The notes under the pieces: generated by a model
The model's input: the letters and a program-made list of their open reading frames with translations, nothing else
The model's database searches: none
What the model was told of the DNA's origin: nothing
Part shown: positions 12,681 through 24,174 of the stretch, one piece after another
Layout: each line of letters starts with the position of its first letter
Position numbering within the stretch: the stretch's first letter is position 1
Position numbers and translations under genes: made by a program
NCBI GenBank assembly: GCA_002633025.1
Contig: NMRB01000032.1
Span: forward strand, 333,932 to 397,931
Direction of reading: 5' to 3'
Length of the DNA stretch: 64,000 bases
Origin: Notospermus geniculatus
Taxonomy: Eukaryota; Nemertea; Pilidiophora; Heteronemertea; Lineidae

Positions 12681-13300
12681 TAAAAAGAATGATATTCTGA
12701 TGAGTGCACTTTTCTCAGTGTCGGCTGGGGAGGGGGAGCTGGCCTGACACAGTGTATAGTCTCTTCAGGTGATAGTGAAGCAACTCAGGAGTGCCTGAAG
12801 CATCAAGGAACAGGTGACATGAGATTTCAAAAGAAACCTGGAAATCTCATGACCTAAAGAGTAAAATGTCCAAGGCATTTCGAATTAGCAAGTTTCATGG
12901 GAAAAAATTCAAAAGAATCTTCAGTTTCAGAATCTGTCGCGGTGCACATGACAAGTAGTTGCGACAATCACATGCTGATGATCACAAAAATGAAATATTC
13001 CATGGACCATGTGCTCACCTGGGTGAAAGTACCAGAAAAACAAATGACAAATGTTAAATCGAAATGTTCCAGCCTGGGCCTTGAGTTCCAGGGTCATACG
13101 ATTATGGTCAAAATTTCAAGGTCAAAACATGGCATGAGAATTTATGACATATGTGCCAAAGTCCATTTTCCAAGATGGCTGCCTGGTAACCATTATTTGC
13201 ATTCCAATTGGGCAAAAATCTGATGTACAGATAGAGGGTACCTACATGTAGTAGATAATGATAACACCAAGTTAGAATAGGGCCAAATAGCCACAAAACG
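12681..13300. other. Sequence present in only one of the two duplicated haplotypes
   Basis: Compared with the second copy, this stretch and the repeat array after it up to about 13660 have no counterpart between 15420 and 15500. It looks like an insertion-deletion difference between alleles. No gene seen. Confidence 0.5.
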
Positions 13301-13846
13301 TGCCACCAAAATGGCAAAATTTTGAACTTGACCTCTGTGACCCTGAAAGGTCATATGTCATGTATCCTCATTAGATGCACCTGCGATAAAAATTTGGAGA
13401 CAATCCAGTGAACAGTTCAGCAGTTACTGGACTGAGCTTTGGTCTTGGCCACCTGGTGGCCAACCCAAGAATCGAATCAGACCGGGGGCGAAACTTGGTG
13501 TCATAGGTCATCTGACATAGGGGGGTATATATGTACATGTACCAAGTTTCAGGTCAATAGCACCCGTGGTTACGAAATGTACCACCAAAAGGCAAAATTT
13601 TTAACTTTGACCTCTGTAAGTACATCAAATAAAAAACCCGTTACATATGTAATGTACACTCAGTAGATACACCTATGACAAAAATTTGGAGGTGATCCAG
13701 TCATTAGTTCAGGAGTTATTGCACTTTTTGTGTTTTTGGTGTCCGCCACCTGGTGGCCAAGCTAAGAGTCGAATCGGACCGAAGCTTGGTGTCATAGGTC
13801 ATCTTACATAGGGGTATATATGTACCAAGTTTCAGGTCAATAGCAC
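13301..13846. repeat. Degenerate tandem repeat of about 270-280 bp
   Basis: The phrases accaccaaaa(t)ggcaaaat, tttgacctctgt, cgccacctggtggccaa, aagtttcaggtcaatagcac and acataggggtatatatgtac recur in fixed order from 13301 and 13582. The same array continues at 15500-16210 after the duplicated block. No gene content. Confidence 0.8.
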
Positions 13847-13847
13847 N

Positions 13848-15420
13848 AAAATGCAATCATATCTACCATATGTTGGGAAGTGCAGGAAAAATAAAAAAAA
13901 GACAAAAATTCCTAGCCCGATATCAAGATTCTCCTAGACCTATGATCTTGTGGTTTGCCCCAAAACAGACACACACACAGAAGGACAGAGGCTAACTACC
14001 GGTAACCAACGTAAAACGCAGTGGCTTTTACATGTAGCCCGCCCCACCAATCCACTCAGGGCCTATTCCAAATATTTCCCAAAAAATCCCTGTGCAGGTA
14101 TCATATCCTCTGATTTTAGAGAATGTGAGGTGTTCGGGGTTAGAAATCAAGAGACTTACAATGACCCCAGTCTTGCATCGCCCATCTTTTGTTGTCGTGG
14201 GCTACTAACTGTGATACAGTCTTCGTCCATTTATTTATTTATTTATTAAAGATTTTACAATATATAATTGACATGGACTACTAACTGTTCGACACAGTCG
14301 CTTTCACCCATTCTTTAGGAGGTGTCGCATCTCACCTCAAGTTTCTGAAATGGAAGGGTATGTGTGATCTTTCAAGTTTAAAGGTTGGCCTATTCAGATG
14401 AGAATGAAAAGTTTTCAGGACTTTGAGAAGCCGTGATGATCCAAGAACAACCATCAAGCAGTGATTTTACTGATCAAGTACATCATTTGGACAGGGGCAC
14501 GAACAGATGGCAAGTGAATGTCAACAAACAAGAATAGTTGAATGTAAACAAACAAATTAAAATCTGATGATTTGAAGTCCAAAATGCCAATGACATCTTC
14601 AGAAAATAACTTAGACAGCATCTCTTCAGTTTCAGAGCTGAAACTCTGTCATTACAGTTGACACACATGGCAGGAACTTGCCACTTTTTATGTCGGCAGT
14701 CACCTGAATTAGAGAATCTGGATTTAGCTTACCTTTTCAACCCGCTCTTCGTGCCACTGGTGGTTCCTCACAAGTGGAGGACCACCTTGCATGGACAGGA
14801 GAGGTGACGTTGTACCTGTGCCATGTCACTGGTGCTGGAGGGGGAAGACAGTCTCACCCAGTGAAGCTGAAAGAAAGAATGAACAATAGTCATGTATTCC
14901 ACTTTAAATGAAAAGAATGATATTCCGATGACAAATTAAGTGTCACTTTTCTCAGTGTCAGCTGGCCTGACACAGTGTAATCTCTTCATCTGGGAGTGAC
15001 AGAGAATGCTACTCGTCTGGGTGCCTCAAGCATCAACGAACAGGTGACATGAGAATTTCAAAAGAAATCTGGAAATCTCACGATGTACATGTAAAATGTC
15101 AGTGACATTTTGAGTACAAGTTTCTTGAACAAAATCCAAAGACACTCTTCAATTTCAGTAGAAAGTCTCCATTTCTGCACATGATGACAAAAACCACTGA
15201 AGTTAGAGAAACTCTCCCAACTCATCCTGAATTTACAGTTACCTTTTCAACCCGCTCTTTATGCCACTGGTTGTTCCTCACAAGTGAAGGACCACCTTGC
15301 ATGGACAGGAGAGGTGACGTTATACCTGTGCCATGTCACTGGTGCTGGAGGGGGGAGACAGTCTAACCAAGTGAAGCTGAAAGAAAGAATGAACAGTAGT
15401 CGTGTATTCCAAGTTAAATA
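13848..15420. repeat. Duplicated block, copy 2 (probable unmerged haplotype)
   Basis: Matches 11125-12680. It diverges after gaatgaacagtagtcgt: this copy continues to aaaaggggttatagacacgg, copy 1 to agaatgatattctgatgag. Confidence 0.85.
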
Positions 15421-15489
15421 AAAGGGGTTATAGACACGGATCCGTTTCTCCAATACGATTATGGCGCTTGGAGACACGGATGATCCGTT

Positions 15490-16215
15490 ATCTACTGATC
15501 AGTAGATACACCTATGACAAAAATTGGAGGTGATCCAGTCATTAGTTCAGGAGTTATTGCACTTTTTGTGTTTTTGGTTTCCGCCACCTGGTGGCCAAGC
15601 TAAGAGTCGAATCGGACCGAAGCTTGGTGTCATAGGTCATCTTACATAGGGGTATACCGGTATATGTACCAAGTTTCAGGTCAATAGCACCCGCAGTTAC
15701 GAAATGTGCCACCAAAAGGCAAAAGGGGCTGTTCACTTAAAGGGCAATTTCACAAAATCCCAAGAAGCACATTTTTGGGCTATTGGCCTCAGTCAGGCGT
15801 GAGGAGAGTATGACATAAGCAAGAAAGAGGCCAGGGCAATGTAATTCTTAGATTTATATTGTACAATTGAGCATTAAGTGAACAGCCCCTTTTGAACTTT
15901 GACCTCTGTCACCTTGAAAAGTAGGTCAAATCAAAATCCCGTTAAATATGTAATGTATCCTCTGTAGATACACCTGTGATAAAAATTTGGAGGTCATCCA
16001 GTCATTAGTTCAGGAGTTATTGCACTTTTTGTGTTTTTGGTTTCCGCCACCTGGTGGCCAAGCTAAGAGTCGAACCGGACCGAAACTTGGTGTCTTCTGA
16101 CCTAGGGGTATTTATGTACCAAGTTTCAGATCAATAGCTCCAGCGGTTACGAAACGTGCCCTGCTAACGGACGACGGACACTGCACCATCGTAATAGCTC
16201 ACCCTGGTGAGCTAA
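15490..16215. repeat. Continuation of the 270-280 bp repeat array
   Basis: Two further units of the array seen at 13301-13846. The last ends in gaaacgtgccctgctaacgg followed by atagctcaccctggtgagct, a palindromic terminus familiar from dispersed marine invertebrate repeats. One unit is split by the 165-bp element at 15725-15889. Confidence 0.75.
15725..15889. mobile_element. Spy-like MITE inserted between AAA and TTT without duplication
   Basis: Perfect 16-bp inverted ends GGGGCTGTTCACTTAA and TTAAGTGAACAGCCCC. The flanks read ggcaaaa on the left and ttttgaac on the right. Sister repeat units carry ggcaaaattttgaac (13313 onward), so removing the element restores the empty site exactly and no target duplication was made. 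This matches the published behaviour of Spy elements, a group related to PIF/Harbinger. Confidence 0.8.
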
Positions 16216-16537
16216 CTAGAGAAGCCCTCCCAACTCATCCTGAATTCATAGCTTACCTTTGAGACCTCGTCATCTTGCCACTGGTGAATCCTCACAAGTG
16301 GAGGACCACCTTGCATGGACAGGAGGAGGTGACATTATACCTGCGCCATGTCACTGTGGAGGTGCGGATAGTCTGACCCAATAAAAGTTTGGACCTGAAT
16401 AAAAAAAATGTACATTTAGTCATTTATTTAAAGCATATTCAGACGATGAGTTCTGCAATTGCCCAGTTTCATCAGGTGGTGTTGGGGGATATGGCTGGTA
16501 GACCTATCAGATGGTGTCAGCTGGGGGGGGGGGGGGG

Positions 16538-16548
16538 NNNNNNNNNNN
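16538..16548. other. Assembly gap beside poly-G
   Basis: Eleven Ns directly follow an uninterrupted run of G (16523-16537). Confidence 0.95.
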
Positions 16549-19500
16549 GAGGTGATGCAGACATTTCTAGTTTCATCATCTTGTAGAGTGAACAATTAAC
16601 TGATGTTGCTACAGAGTCAAAAAATATTGGTTGCAGTCACTCTGTAGAGGTCCACACCAGACAGTGTCATTTGCAATCACTGAACCAAGTTAATCATCCA
16701 GCAACCTCTTGATCAGCATCATAGATTTCATCCACAACAGGTGGGGAGCATCCTTCAGCAGGAATCACATGGAAGATCTCATGCTGGTGGAAGAGTGATC
16801 CTTCCTTCTTGAGAAAAACAGGGAAATTCTGGCAAATCTTCCCAAGTCCTTATTCAGGCCAATCAAGAGCTGAACCTGGAAGGCCAGTCTTGATGCCAAC
16901 GCTATTTCTACTTGCCTTGTCCCTTTGGGAATCTCTAGATCATCGCTGATGACTTGTCACATCACCACCACCACCAGAGGGTGATTGATACACTGAAAAA
17001 AAAGGAAACACACATCGATATCAACTTCAGCCTTTCCCAAATATATCTTGAAAGGGTTAAAGGGGCAAAAAGTCCTGTAAAAGGAGGATCTGAAAAGAAA
17101 GGACAAGTCAAAAGTCCTATCAACCTTTTGCGAAATTACAGATAGGCCTATGCCTATCTTGAAAGGGTGGAAGGGTACAGTGCAGGCTCAATGGTACCAG
17201 TAGGCCTACACTTTGATTTGTACTATAGGGCCTAGGGCCTAAATGAAACTTTTTTTCTGATTTTGGCTGCATGGTGAGGAAGTTTAGCCCAGATGGCCTA
17301 ATAGAAAAACCTGAACCATTACTAGCCTACATGTACCACATCAGAAATTTTAGCTCAATGATGGCAATTTTTTAGTCCACTTGGTGTGCCCTAAATGCTA
17401 AAATATTTTTGGGGCTGGGTAGGGCTCTTTACCTAAAACAGATGAGACCCCTGATGGATATGTTGGCAAGATTGATAAAAGAAGACAAAGTACTACAGGA
17501 AGAGATTGTATGTGCCTGTCAAAAACATGACATAGGACTATGGGGCAAGCATGACATGGGGTGGGGTCAACCTCCATCAAAGCCAGTCAACACATGGGAA
17601 GAGGCTCTGCATGAAGACAACTTCAGTCAATCAAATGGACAATAGGTGGCACTTTCAGCATGTGACATTTTGATGGCTGTCATAGCATTTGGGTGGGACA
17701 GAAATCTTGTGGTATGCCAGGACATGTAATTAATTATTAACTGTTTTTTTAGAAAAAAGTTTGTGCATTCAGTCACTAATGTGACACTTAATTTTGTGTC
17801 ACCTATTGAGTGTAGCCAGAGTTTCCACCAGGGGGAGATGGTGCAAAGTGACATGGGGGGGGGAGTGCAAAGAGGTAGACAATTTGTTGAAATAAGCAAT
17901 GAAAAAATTAAGTGATTTCCAAGCATCTCAGACATAAAAATTTAGCAAAAATGAAAGTGTACCCCACCACGATATAATTTTTAAACGTTAGTCAGAAAAC
18001 CTGAGGGGGTGATGTCCCCCAGAAATAATTGGCGGCAGGGGGGGGGTAGATCACCCCCACCCCGCCCCTGGGCGGAAACTCTGGGATCCCGTCTGAACAG
18101 GGATGGAAACTTTCAGAACTAGGCCTACCTATGAGATCTAGTTCCTCAGCAAGATTTTTTTAAAACATAAAATCAAACTTTTTTGAAAAAAGTTGTCATG
18201 AGTTCATGCACATCATGATGTAACATACATGACATTCAGTAGAAATTAGCCTTGCCAGAGTGAAGTGCATGCGTTTAAGGGCTAGGTCCACTCACCAAAT
18301 TTTCAGAGTCCTGTTTTCTAAAAATGTCAAATATCTTTGAAATGCCCTGGCCATTTTGAACTACAGCTGCACCAAATGTACCAGATGGACAGTGGAAAAA
18401 CAAAAATGTGGAGTTTGTCACTAGCTGATGCCCTAATTAGCTAAAACAATGGTGCACCTTTCGGTACATAATGTGGCTTTATCACAAAAAACAAAGAGTT
18501 TATNGGAGGAGATTTTTGTTTCCGCAAATATTCTTACCTGACAATCTCAAACCTAACAAAAAACCCCGAAAAAGATGGAGGCAATTCTGATATTCATGTT
18601 TCTGATGAAATTTTATAGAAAATCGGTACACTAACCATGTAATTCTATCAGATTCTTGAAGAATTTCTTCGGAACTTGCAACCACGTTGACTACGACACG
18701 GGAAAGGACGACTCGATTTTTGCCGCCAAAAAGGGGGCCACATCAGGGCAACTAAGGGACCCATCCTGGAGGGTGTGCCAAGATTATTTTGCGAAAAGTA
18801 TTTGTTAATCGGAGAAAAACGGAGGAAACACGTGATATTTTTCTCTGAAGACCATGTTCAATGCATTTTGGTGGAAAAAAATGGATATCTACGTATCGGC
18901 CTCCTGTGTGTCACCCCATGCAAGTCCTCTCCAATATGGACTCTCCCTGTCATTATGCAATTCAGTGGGCGTGTTTGGAACCAGTTAGAATATCGGTACC
19001 TGTTACTGCACTAACGAGCAGAATGATTGGCTAATAGGGAAGGTCAGCGGTTACATGGTCTTGTGGACACGCACGCCACAGAACTCTGCAACAATGTATT
19101 CGCATAACATGGTGTCAGCATAGTTTGGTTTCGAATGGGCCGAGGCCTATACGTCTATCAGGTGTTGCACTCAAAAAATGAACAATAAAACGTAACATGA
19201 TTATTGAATCACTCATTCGAATGCAAAGATTTCCCCTGTGTTGATTTTCAGGGCCATAAAGTTGACCAATTCTTGGAACGCTGCAGCGGATGACCACGAT
19301 GCACAGCACGATGCAAGGGTGCACTAGGCTTTTTTCACTATAATGCTCTGCCTGTGCTTATGCCCTTTAGACCAGCCCCTTTTACGGGAAGGCGTACGAT
19401 TGGTTGCCTGGTATTAGTGGGCAGGCGACACCATTCAGTGCACAGAACGATTAGCGACCCGATTGACAGGCTTAACCTCATTCCAAGATATGCGGGCGGG

Positions 19501-20230
19501 ACATAATTGCTTTGTGTTGAGCTCGGTCCAACAGCGACCACCTGCTGGGCTGATTGCAATAGGAGCTGGCAGCGAGTTGACCGATGGTCACTACATCTAT
19601 AGTGACCCCGTGCAGCAATCACGTAGTAGATGTCTTGTACATTGGCCCGCTAGAACTTTGCTGCCATTTTTGTCGGCAATATGCGCGGCAATTGACATCA
19701 TGTCAAGTTATATGAGCTGAGGCCGTGTCTCGTCCATCCTTGAGGAGGGGAGGGGGTTCAAGACACGAATTGATACATGCTTAAAGCATGGCGCACATGA
19801 ACGACAAAACCAAGGCGACTGCCGGCGAGACCATCGCTGGCGACGTCGTAGGAGACTTTTTCAATAGGTGTCACTAGTGGTTAAAACTACTAGTATTGAA
19901 ATGAAACTCATCTCCCGGTCCTACCACTTTCCCACACAGAAGGCGTCCATTGTATTAGGACCGGGTTTCGGTGTGCTGCCCTCTGTTGAGCTGGCGTCCC
20001 CATTCCCGCACAAGNAATGACCCTGTTTCGAGAGGATGCTTGATGAATGGCCCAACATAGTCTACTGCTATCTCTTTTGACCATAGGCCTCAAGAGCCCA
20101 ATATTCGGCCCCGCTCCCGCTCTCATCAGTGAACAATAAAACCGAAATAAGATCTTCTTAAACTGGGGGGCCTAGATTCCTGTCACCCGCCCGATGCCAA
20201 GTCGAAGAGCCCAGCGTTCTACTCAGTGAT
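16549..20230. other. Intergenic, no gene recognised
   Basis: Only short frames. Single Ns at 18504 and 20015 may mark contig joins. Around 17820-18090, phrases such as agagtttccaccagggggag and gggcggaaactctgggatcc look like ends of a dispersed repeat in inverted orientation. The 18.7-20.2 kb part is richer in CpG than its surroundings. Confidence 0.5.
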
Positions 20231-20450
20231 TAGCGAGGTTTCGCAAGCGCCCGCGGTTAGGCCATAAATGTACGACAACGTTTATCGATAAACGTCGTCG
20301 CAGGGCCCCGGCCGCTTGCGAAACCTCACTATTAGTGAGCTTCTGCAAGCGCCCGGTTAGGTACGACGACGTTTATCTATTGTGTGAGTGCACCCAAACA
20401 ATAGATAAACGTCGTATGGCCTAACCGGGCGCTTGCAGAAGCTCTCTATT
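20231..20450. repeat. Two adjacent hairpins of one foldback family
   Basis: Hairpin 1 (20231-20332) begins gaggtttcgcaagcgcccgc and returns as gcttgcgaaacctcact. Hairpin 2 (20333-20450) begins gagcttctgcaagcgcccgg and returns as ccgggcgcttgcagaagctc. Both carry gacgacgtttat / ataaacgtcgt inside. A third member lies at 21087-21210. Confidence 0.85.
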
Positions 20451-20691
20451 GTCCCCCTAAAAACTACATTTAACTATGAATAATTATATGTGAACTCGGC
20501 CCGCGTAGTTAACCTATTGTTCACAAGCGTTTCATTGTTCGCCCGTGCTCCGAACAATAAGGCCTTTGTTCGTGCTAATTCATGAGCGCAAGTCATAATA
20601 CCAATTAAAGGGCATAGGTCATATTTTAACGCTTCACTTATTTACATTACGTATTTCGCGTTCGTTCATCGACCCGAATTATGTAAAAATC

Positions 20692-20823
20692 AGGGCCGAC
20701 CGCACAGAAAGTCCGATCGTGCTACACCGGCGCCTATCGGCAGCAGCTATATAACGCATTTCCCATTAACTAAACCGCCGATAGGCACCGAAAGCACTAT
20801 CGGACTTTCTGTGCGGTCGGCCT
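20692..20823. repeat. Hairpin with 47-nt arms
   Basis: Left arm starts ggccgaccgcacagaaagtc. Right arm ends gactttctgtgcggtcggcc. Inner pairing continues through cgcctatcgg / ccgataggca. It is unrelated in sequence to the neighbouring hairpins. Confidence 0.85.
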
Positions 20824-20930
20824 TGGGCGTTTCCTGCAAGCTGAGGTTCAACGTTATTTCGATGAAGCATGATCAGAAGCGTCCCTCCTCACGACGGGAG
20901 AACTTTTGATGAATATATTGTGATTTTCGA

Positions 20931-21076
20931 TTTGAGATCAGCGACTTATCACTGATCCTTATACGTACCGTAGGCTATAGGCCTACAGATAGATTTTTGT
21001 ACAACGAGGACAAATTTTGTGTACATTTCGATCCGTATATACGTATAAGGATCCGTGATAAGTTGCTGATCTCAAA
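20931..21076. repeat. Hairpin with 37-nt arms
   Basis: Left arm ttgagatcagcgacttatca (then gatccttatacgta) pairs with tacgtataaggatc (then tgataagttgctgatctcaa). It ends about ten bases before the next hairpin. Confidence 0.8.
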
Positions 21077-21086
21077 CTCCCTAATA

Positions 21087-21210
21087 TTAGGGAGGTTTCG
21101 CAAGCGCCCGGTTAGGCCCTTCGACGACGTTTATATTGTGTGGGTATACCCACCAACAATAGATAAACATCGTCGTATGGCCTAACCGGGCGTTGCGAAA
21201 CCTCCCTATT
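21087..21210. repeat. Third member of the caagcgcccgg hairpin family
   Basis: gggaggtttcgcaagcgccc at the left and gggcgttgcgaaacctccc at the right, with ggttaggcc / ggcctaacc and cgacgacgttta / taaacatcgtcg inside. Same core as 20231-20450. Confidence 0.85.
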
Positions 21211-21964
21211 GTATGGTCTTCAACTTCTTCATCGTGCAGAGTTAAAAAAATAAAGTTTGTTCCATGTGGGTTTGGCGAATGGCACTTAGTTGAACTCACT
21301 GGAAATTGAACAAACGGCAAACACGAATGTTCACTGGTGGTAAATTGACCAGTCAAGTTTGCACCATGCAAAGGGACTATACTACGTCACTCAGGGGCGG
21401 ATCCAGGATTTGACGAAGGGGTGGCGCAGATATCGGCGGCGGCAGTCGTCGCCGCACGTGCGTCTTTTGCGGGGGGACCTCCCCAGAAAATTTTGTAATC
21501 TAGAAGCCCGGAAACGCAATTTCCCGACATTTCGGAACGCAAATCTAGGTCCCGTCGGTGCTTGCAAAACCGTGGGCAGCTGCTTGGGCTATGGTCAAAG
21601 TTAGTGTCAGTGGCGCGAAAATGCTCAGCTGAGGTCTTTCATTGCTTTTAATAGGATCCCGCCGCTTCCTGAGGTCAGTTCATTGCGGTTCGCCAAACAA
21701 ACTTCACAAGACGATGCCATGTGAAACGACTTCTCTTGGATGGCCTGCGCGATGTGAATTGTCAATCATACCTACTAGTATGTTGCTGGAAAACGCTTCT
21801 GTTCGGTGTTTCTCCTAAAAATGATGCGGGAACTCATGTCTCCATTCAATGCTGCCACCTTTGATATAGTGGTGGAATTTATGGGGCTTCTTTCAGAGCA
21901 TTATCCGCACATCGCCGCTAGGATACGCCACTCGTCCGTGGGCCCCATGACCAGGGGCAGGGAA
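21211..21964. other. Intergenic, partly repeat-derived
   Basis: At 21392 the phrase caggggcggatccaggattt resembles the start of a common dispersed element. No exon recognised. Confidence 0.4.
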
Positions 21965-22048
21965 GGGGCCCGTTTCATAAAGTGACTTTAGACTAATGGT
22001 ACCATTCACTTCGGTGCAAGCTTCAAGTCACTTTATGAAACAGGCCCC
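21965..22048. mobile_element. 84-bp foldback MITE
   Basis: Left end ggggcccgtttcataaagtg, right end cactttatgaaacaggcccc; only one base is unpaired over the 24-nt arms. The ends resemble the gtatgcataaa termini of the hairpin at 4343. Confidence 0.8.
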
Positions 22049-22320
22049 AGGACTGTCATGTGGGCTACATCAAAGACAAAGCCTACATAACAAATGTTTG
22101 TTGTCCCCACTGGGGGCCAGATCTCCATTTGTGGACATCTCTATCAGGGATGCCAAAGTTCAGTCCTGTGTGAGCAATTGGGCCTCCTGGCCAAGGAGTG
22201 GATGAAGATGAGCGAGTTTAAAACCCTTGCTGTAGGAGGATGCTGGTTAAAGAAATTAAATGAGATGATTGTAGAATAGGTATTTATAATTATATGCATC
22301 ATCACTTATTTACAAGTTTA

Positions 22321-22836
22321 GGCCAGACTTTTTTTATTGGTTGGTTCGCAGATTTTTTTCGTCAGTTCATGTGGAGAGGAGGTAGGAAAAAAATAAAAAA
22401 TAAAAATTTATGTTCACACTTCTCAAACATTTGTGACTTCAATTTCAGGGAGGAGGATTATAAAAATATAAATATTTATATGAAAATAAAGTTTTCCAGC
22501 AACTTGTATGATTGATGACGTCACATAGCTCCCTCTTTATTATGATTGTTGTATGCAAATGAACCTCCTCAACCAGCCTGCAAAGATCATTGCCCGCACA
22601 TGACAATCAAAGATCGAAGCCACAAATAGTTCCTGTGAAAAAATTCTAACTGCAAAAAGATAATTGGAGCGGAGGGCGGGGAAAAAATAAAATAAAATTT
22701 AATTTTTTTCAATTTTTGCAAGATTTCTGAGCGGAGGACACAGAGAAATCGAAAAAAATGTGCTTTTATTTTTTCCTATTTCTTCTGTTTTCCACAGCGG
22801 AGGGTCCGTGAACCAACCAATAAAAAAAGTCTGGCC
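22321..22836. mobile_element. 516-bp MITE with TTA flanks (PIF/Harbinger-like)
   Basis: Inverted ends GGCCAGACTTTTTTTATTGG and CCAATAAAAAAAGTCTGGCC, with TTA on each side (22318-22320, 22837-22839). The AT-rich interior has no transposase. TWA duplications point to PIF/Harbinger. Confidence 0.75.
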
Positions 22837-22839
22837 TTA

Positions 22840-23784
22840 CAATCGAAAATGTCACCTGTATACAATGCTACTATGTAGCATAAATCATAATTTGTATCAA
22901 TTCCATTGAAGATGCAGGCTAAGCAGTAAACAGTCTGGGTCTGAACTCAATGCATGGGGTTCTACTGGAGATAAGATATTGTTCATATCCCACTTTGTGA
23001 ATAAGGACCCAGGTCAGCTCAAAAGCATACTTAAAGTTGCATTTGTATTAAACCATTGTTCAGTGGTCGACACACAACAGATTCTGGAATGTTACGAACA
23101 GATTCTGGAATGTTACGAATTCTTAACTGCTTAGAGAGCTTTATGAATGATGTCCCTGATCCATCTCTGGGGAGCCAACCAAATATTTTTGCAGGATTAC
23201 CTAGTTAGAAATTGCATCTCTGAGTTCAGAACCATACAGAAAAATAAAAAGAATACACAATCCATTTGGATAAAATAACAAAAAATATGTCTCATAAAGA
23301 CTATCATCCATCATTATCATGTATATACTACATTATGATACATTATCAAACCACTCAAGGTACATGTACTTGTAATCCAAATGTATGAAGCAACTACTGA
23401 ATAAATCTCTGCCAAAATTGTACATGTAGTACTTGGTCCAAGCAAGGGTCGCTATTCTCTGGAAGGGGGCCGATTATCTCATCAACCACCAAATAAAGAC
23501 CAGCGGCCTAATTAATATTGATGTGCAATGTTATAACACAACGTTTTGCAATTTATAAGAGCAATCAGACAAATACATTACAAAGTCTGCTGCAGGATCA
23601 GAAGATACATACCATATAAATACAGAAACAAAAGGGTTGTACAAGGCCCAAAACAATACAAATATGCCCTTGGATTTTACACTAATGTCCCAAGCTGTAA
23701 GCAAAAACCAATAGATCCTTTTTGTTGTCACTTGTCCAGAAGCATAGTTGCACAGAGCATCACTTTGGCAATAAAAAGCCAAGA
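22840..23784. other. Intergenic, nothing gene-like recognised
   Basis: A MITE terminus cactttgtgaataaggaccc lies near 22991, and acagattctggaatgttacg is tandemly doubled near 23078. No exon seen. Confidence 0.5.
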
Positions 23785-23790
23785 TTTATT
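23785..23790 (-). promoter_or_regulatory. Candidate poly(A) signal of FOXM1
   Basis: AATAAA on the - strand, 385 nt past the FOXM1 stop. Chosen by position only. Confidence 0.4.
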
Positions 23791-24174
23791 TTGAAAATTT
23801 GATCACAATATTGTACCAAAAGGTGTGAAAAGGAGTTCAGAGGAACCGAAATATCAGCGCAATTCATTATTATATGGCAAAGAAACACCTTCATGACCTT
23901 CCACACTCACAAAAAGCTATTTTGAAAAGTGAGTTATTATAAGTTATTTATATTCCCACAACCAATTCCTGATAATGACACTAAAAAGCAACAACTTGAC
24001 ATCCATGATACTGAGTTACCTAAATGGATTCCAGCATCACTGAAAATAAATACCACGTGATGATGCAGGCAGTGTGTTAGTCGGAAGTGGTCCTAATCAT
24101 AATTCAACCAAAAATGGCACTTTTTGCTGTTCTCATTCAAAGGCGAACAGGAACATAATCACATGAATTTGTCA

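Noticed and set aside
20231-21210. CRISPR-like or satellite array
   Set aside because: The units are inverted repeats of unequal length with no regular direct repeat and spacer pattern, in an animal genome.
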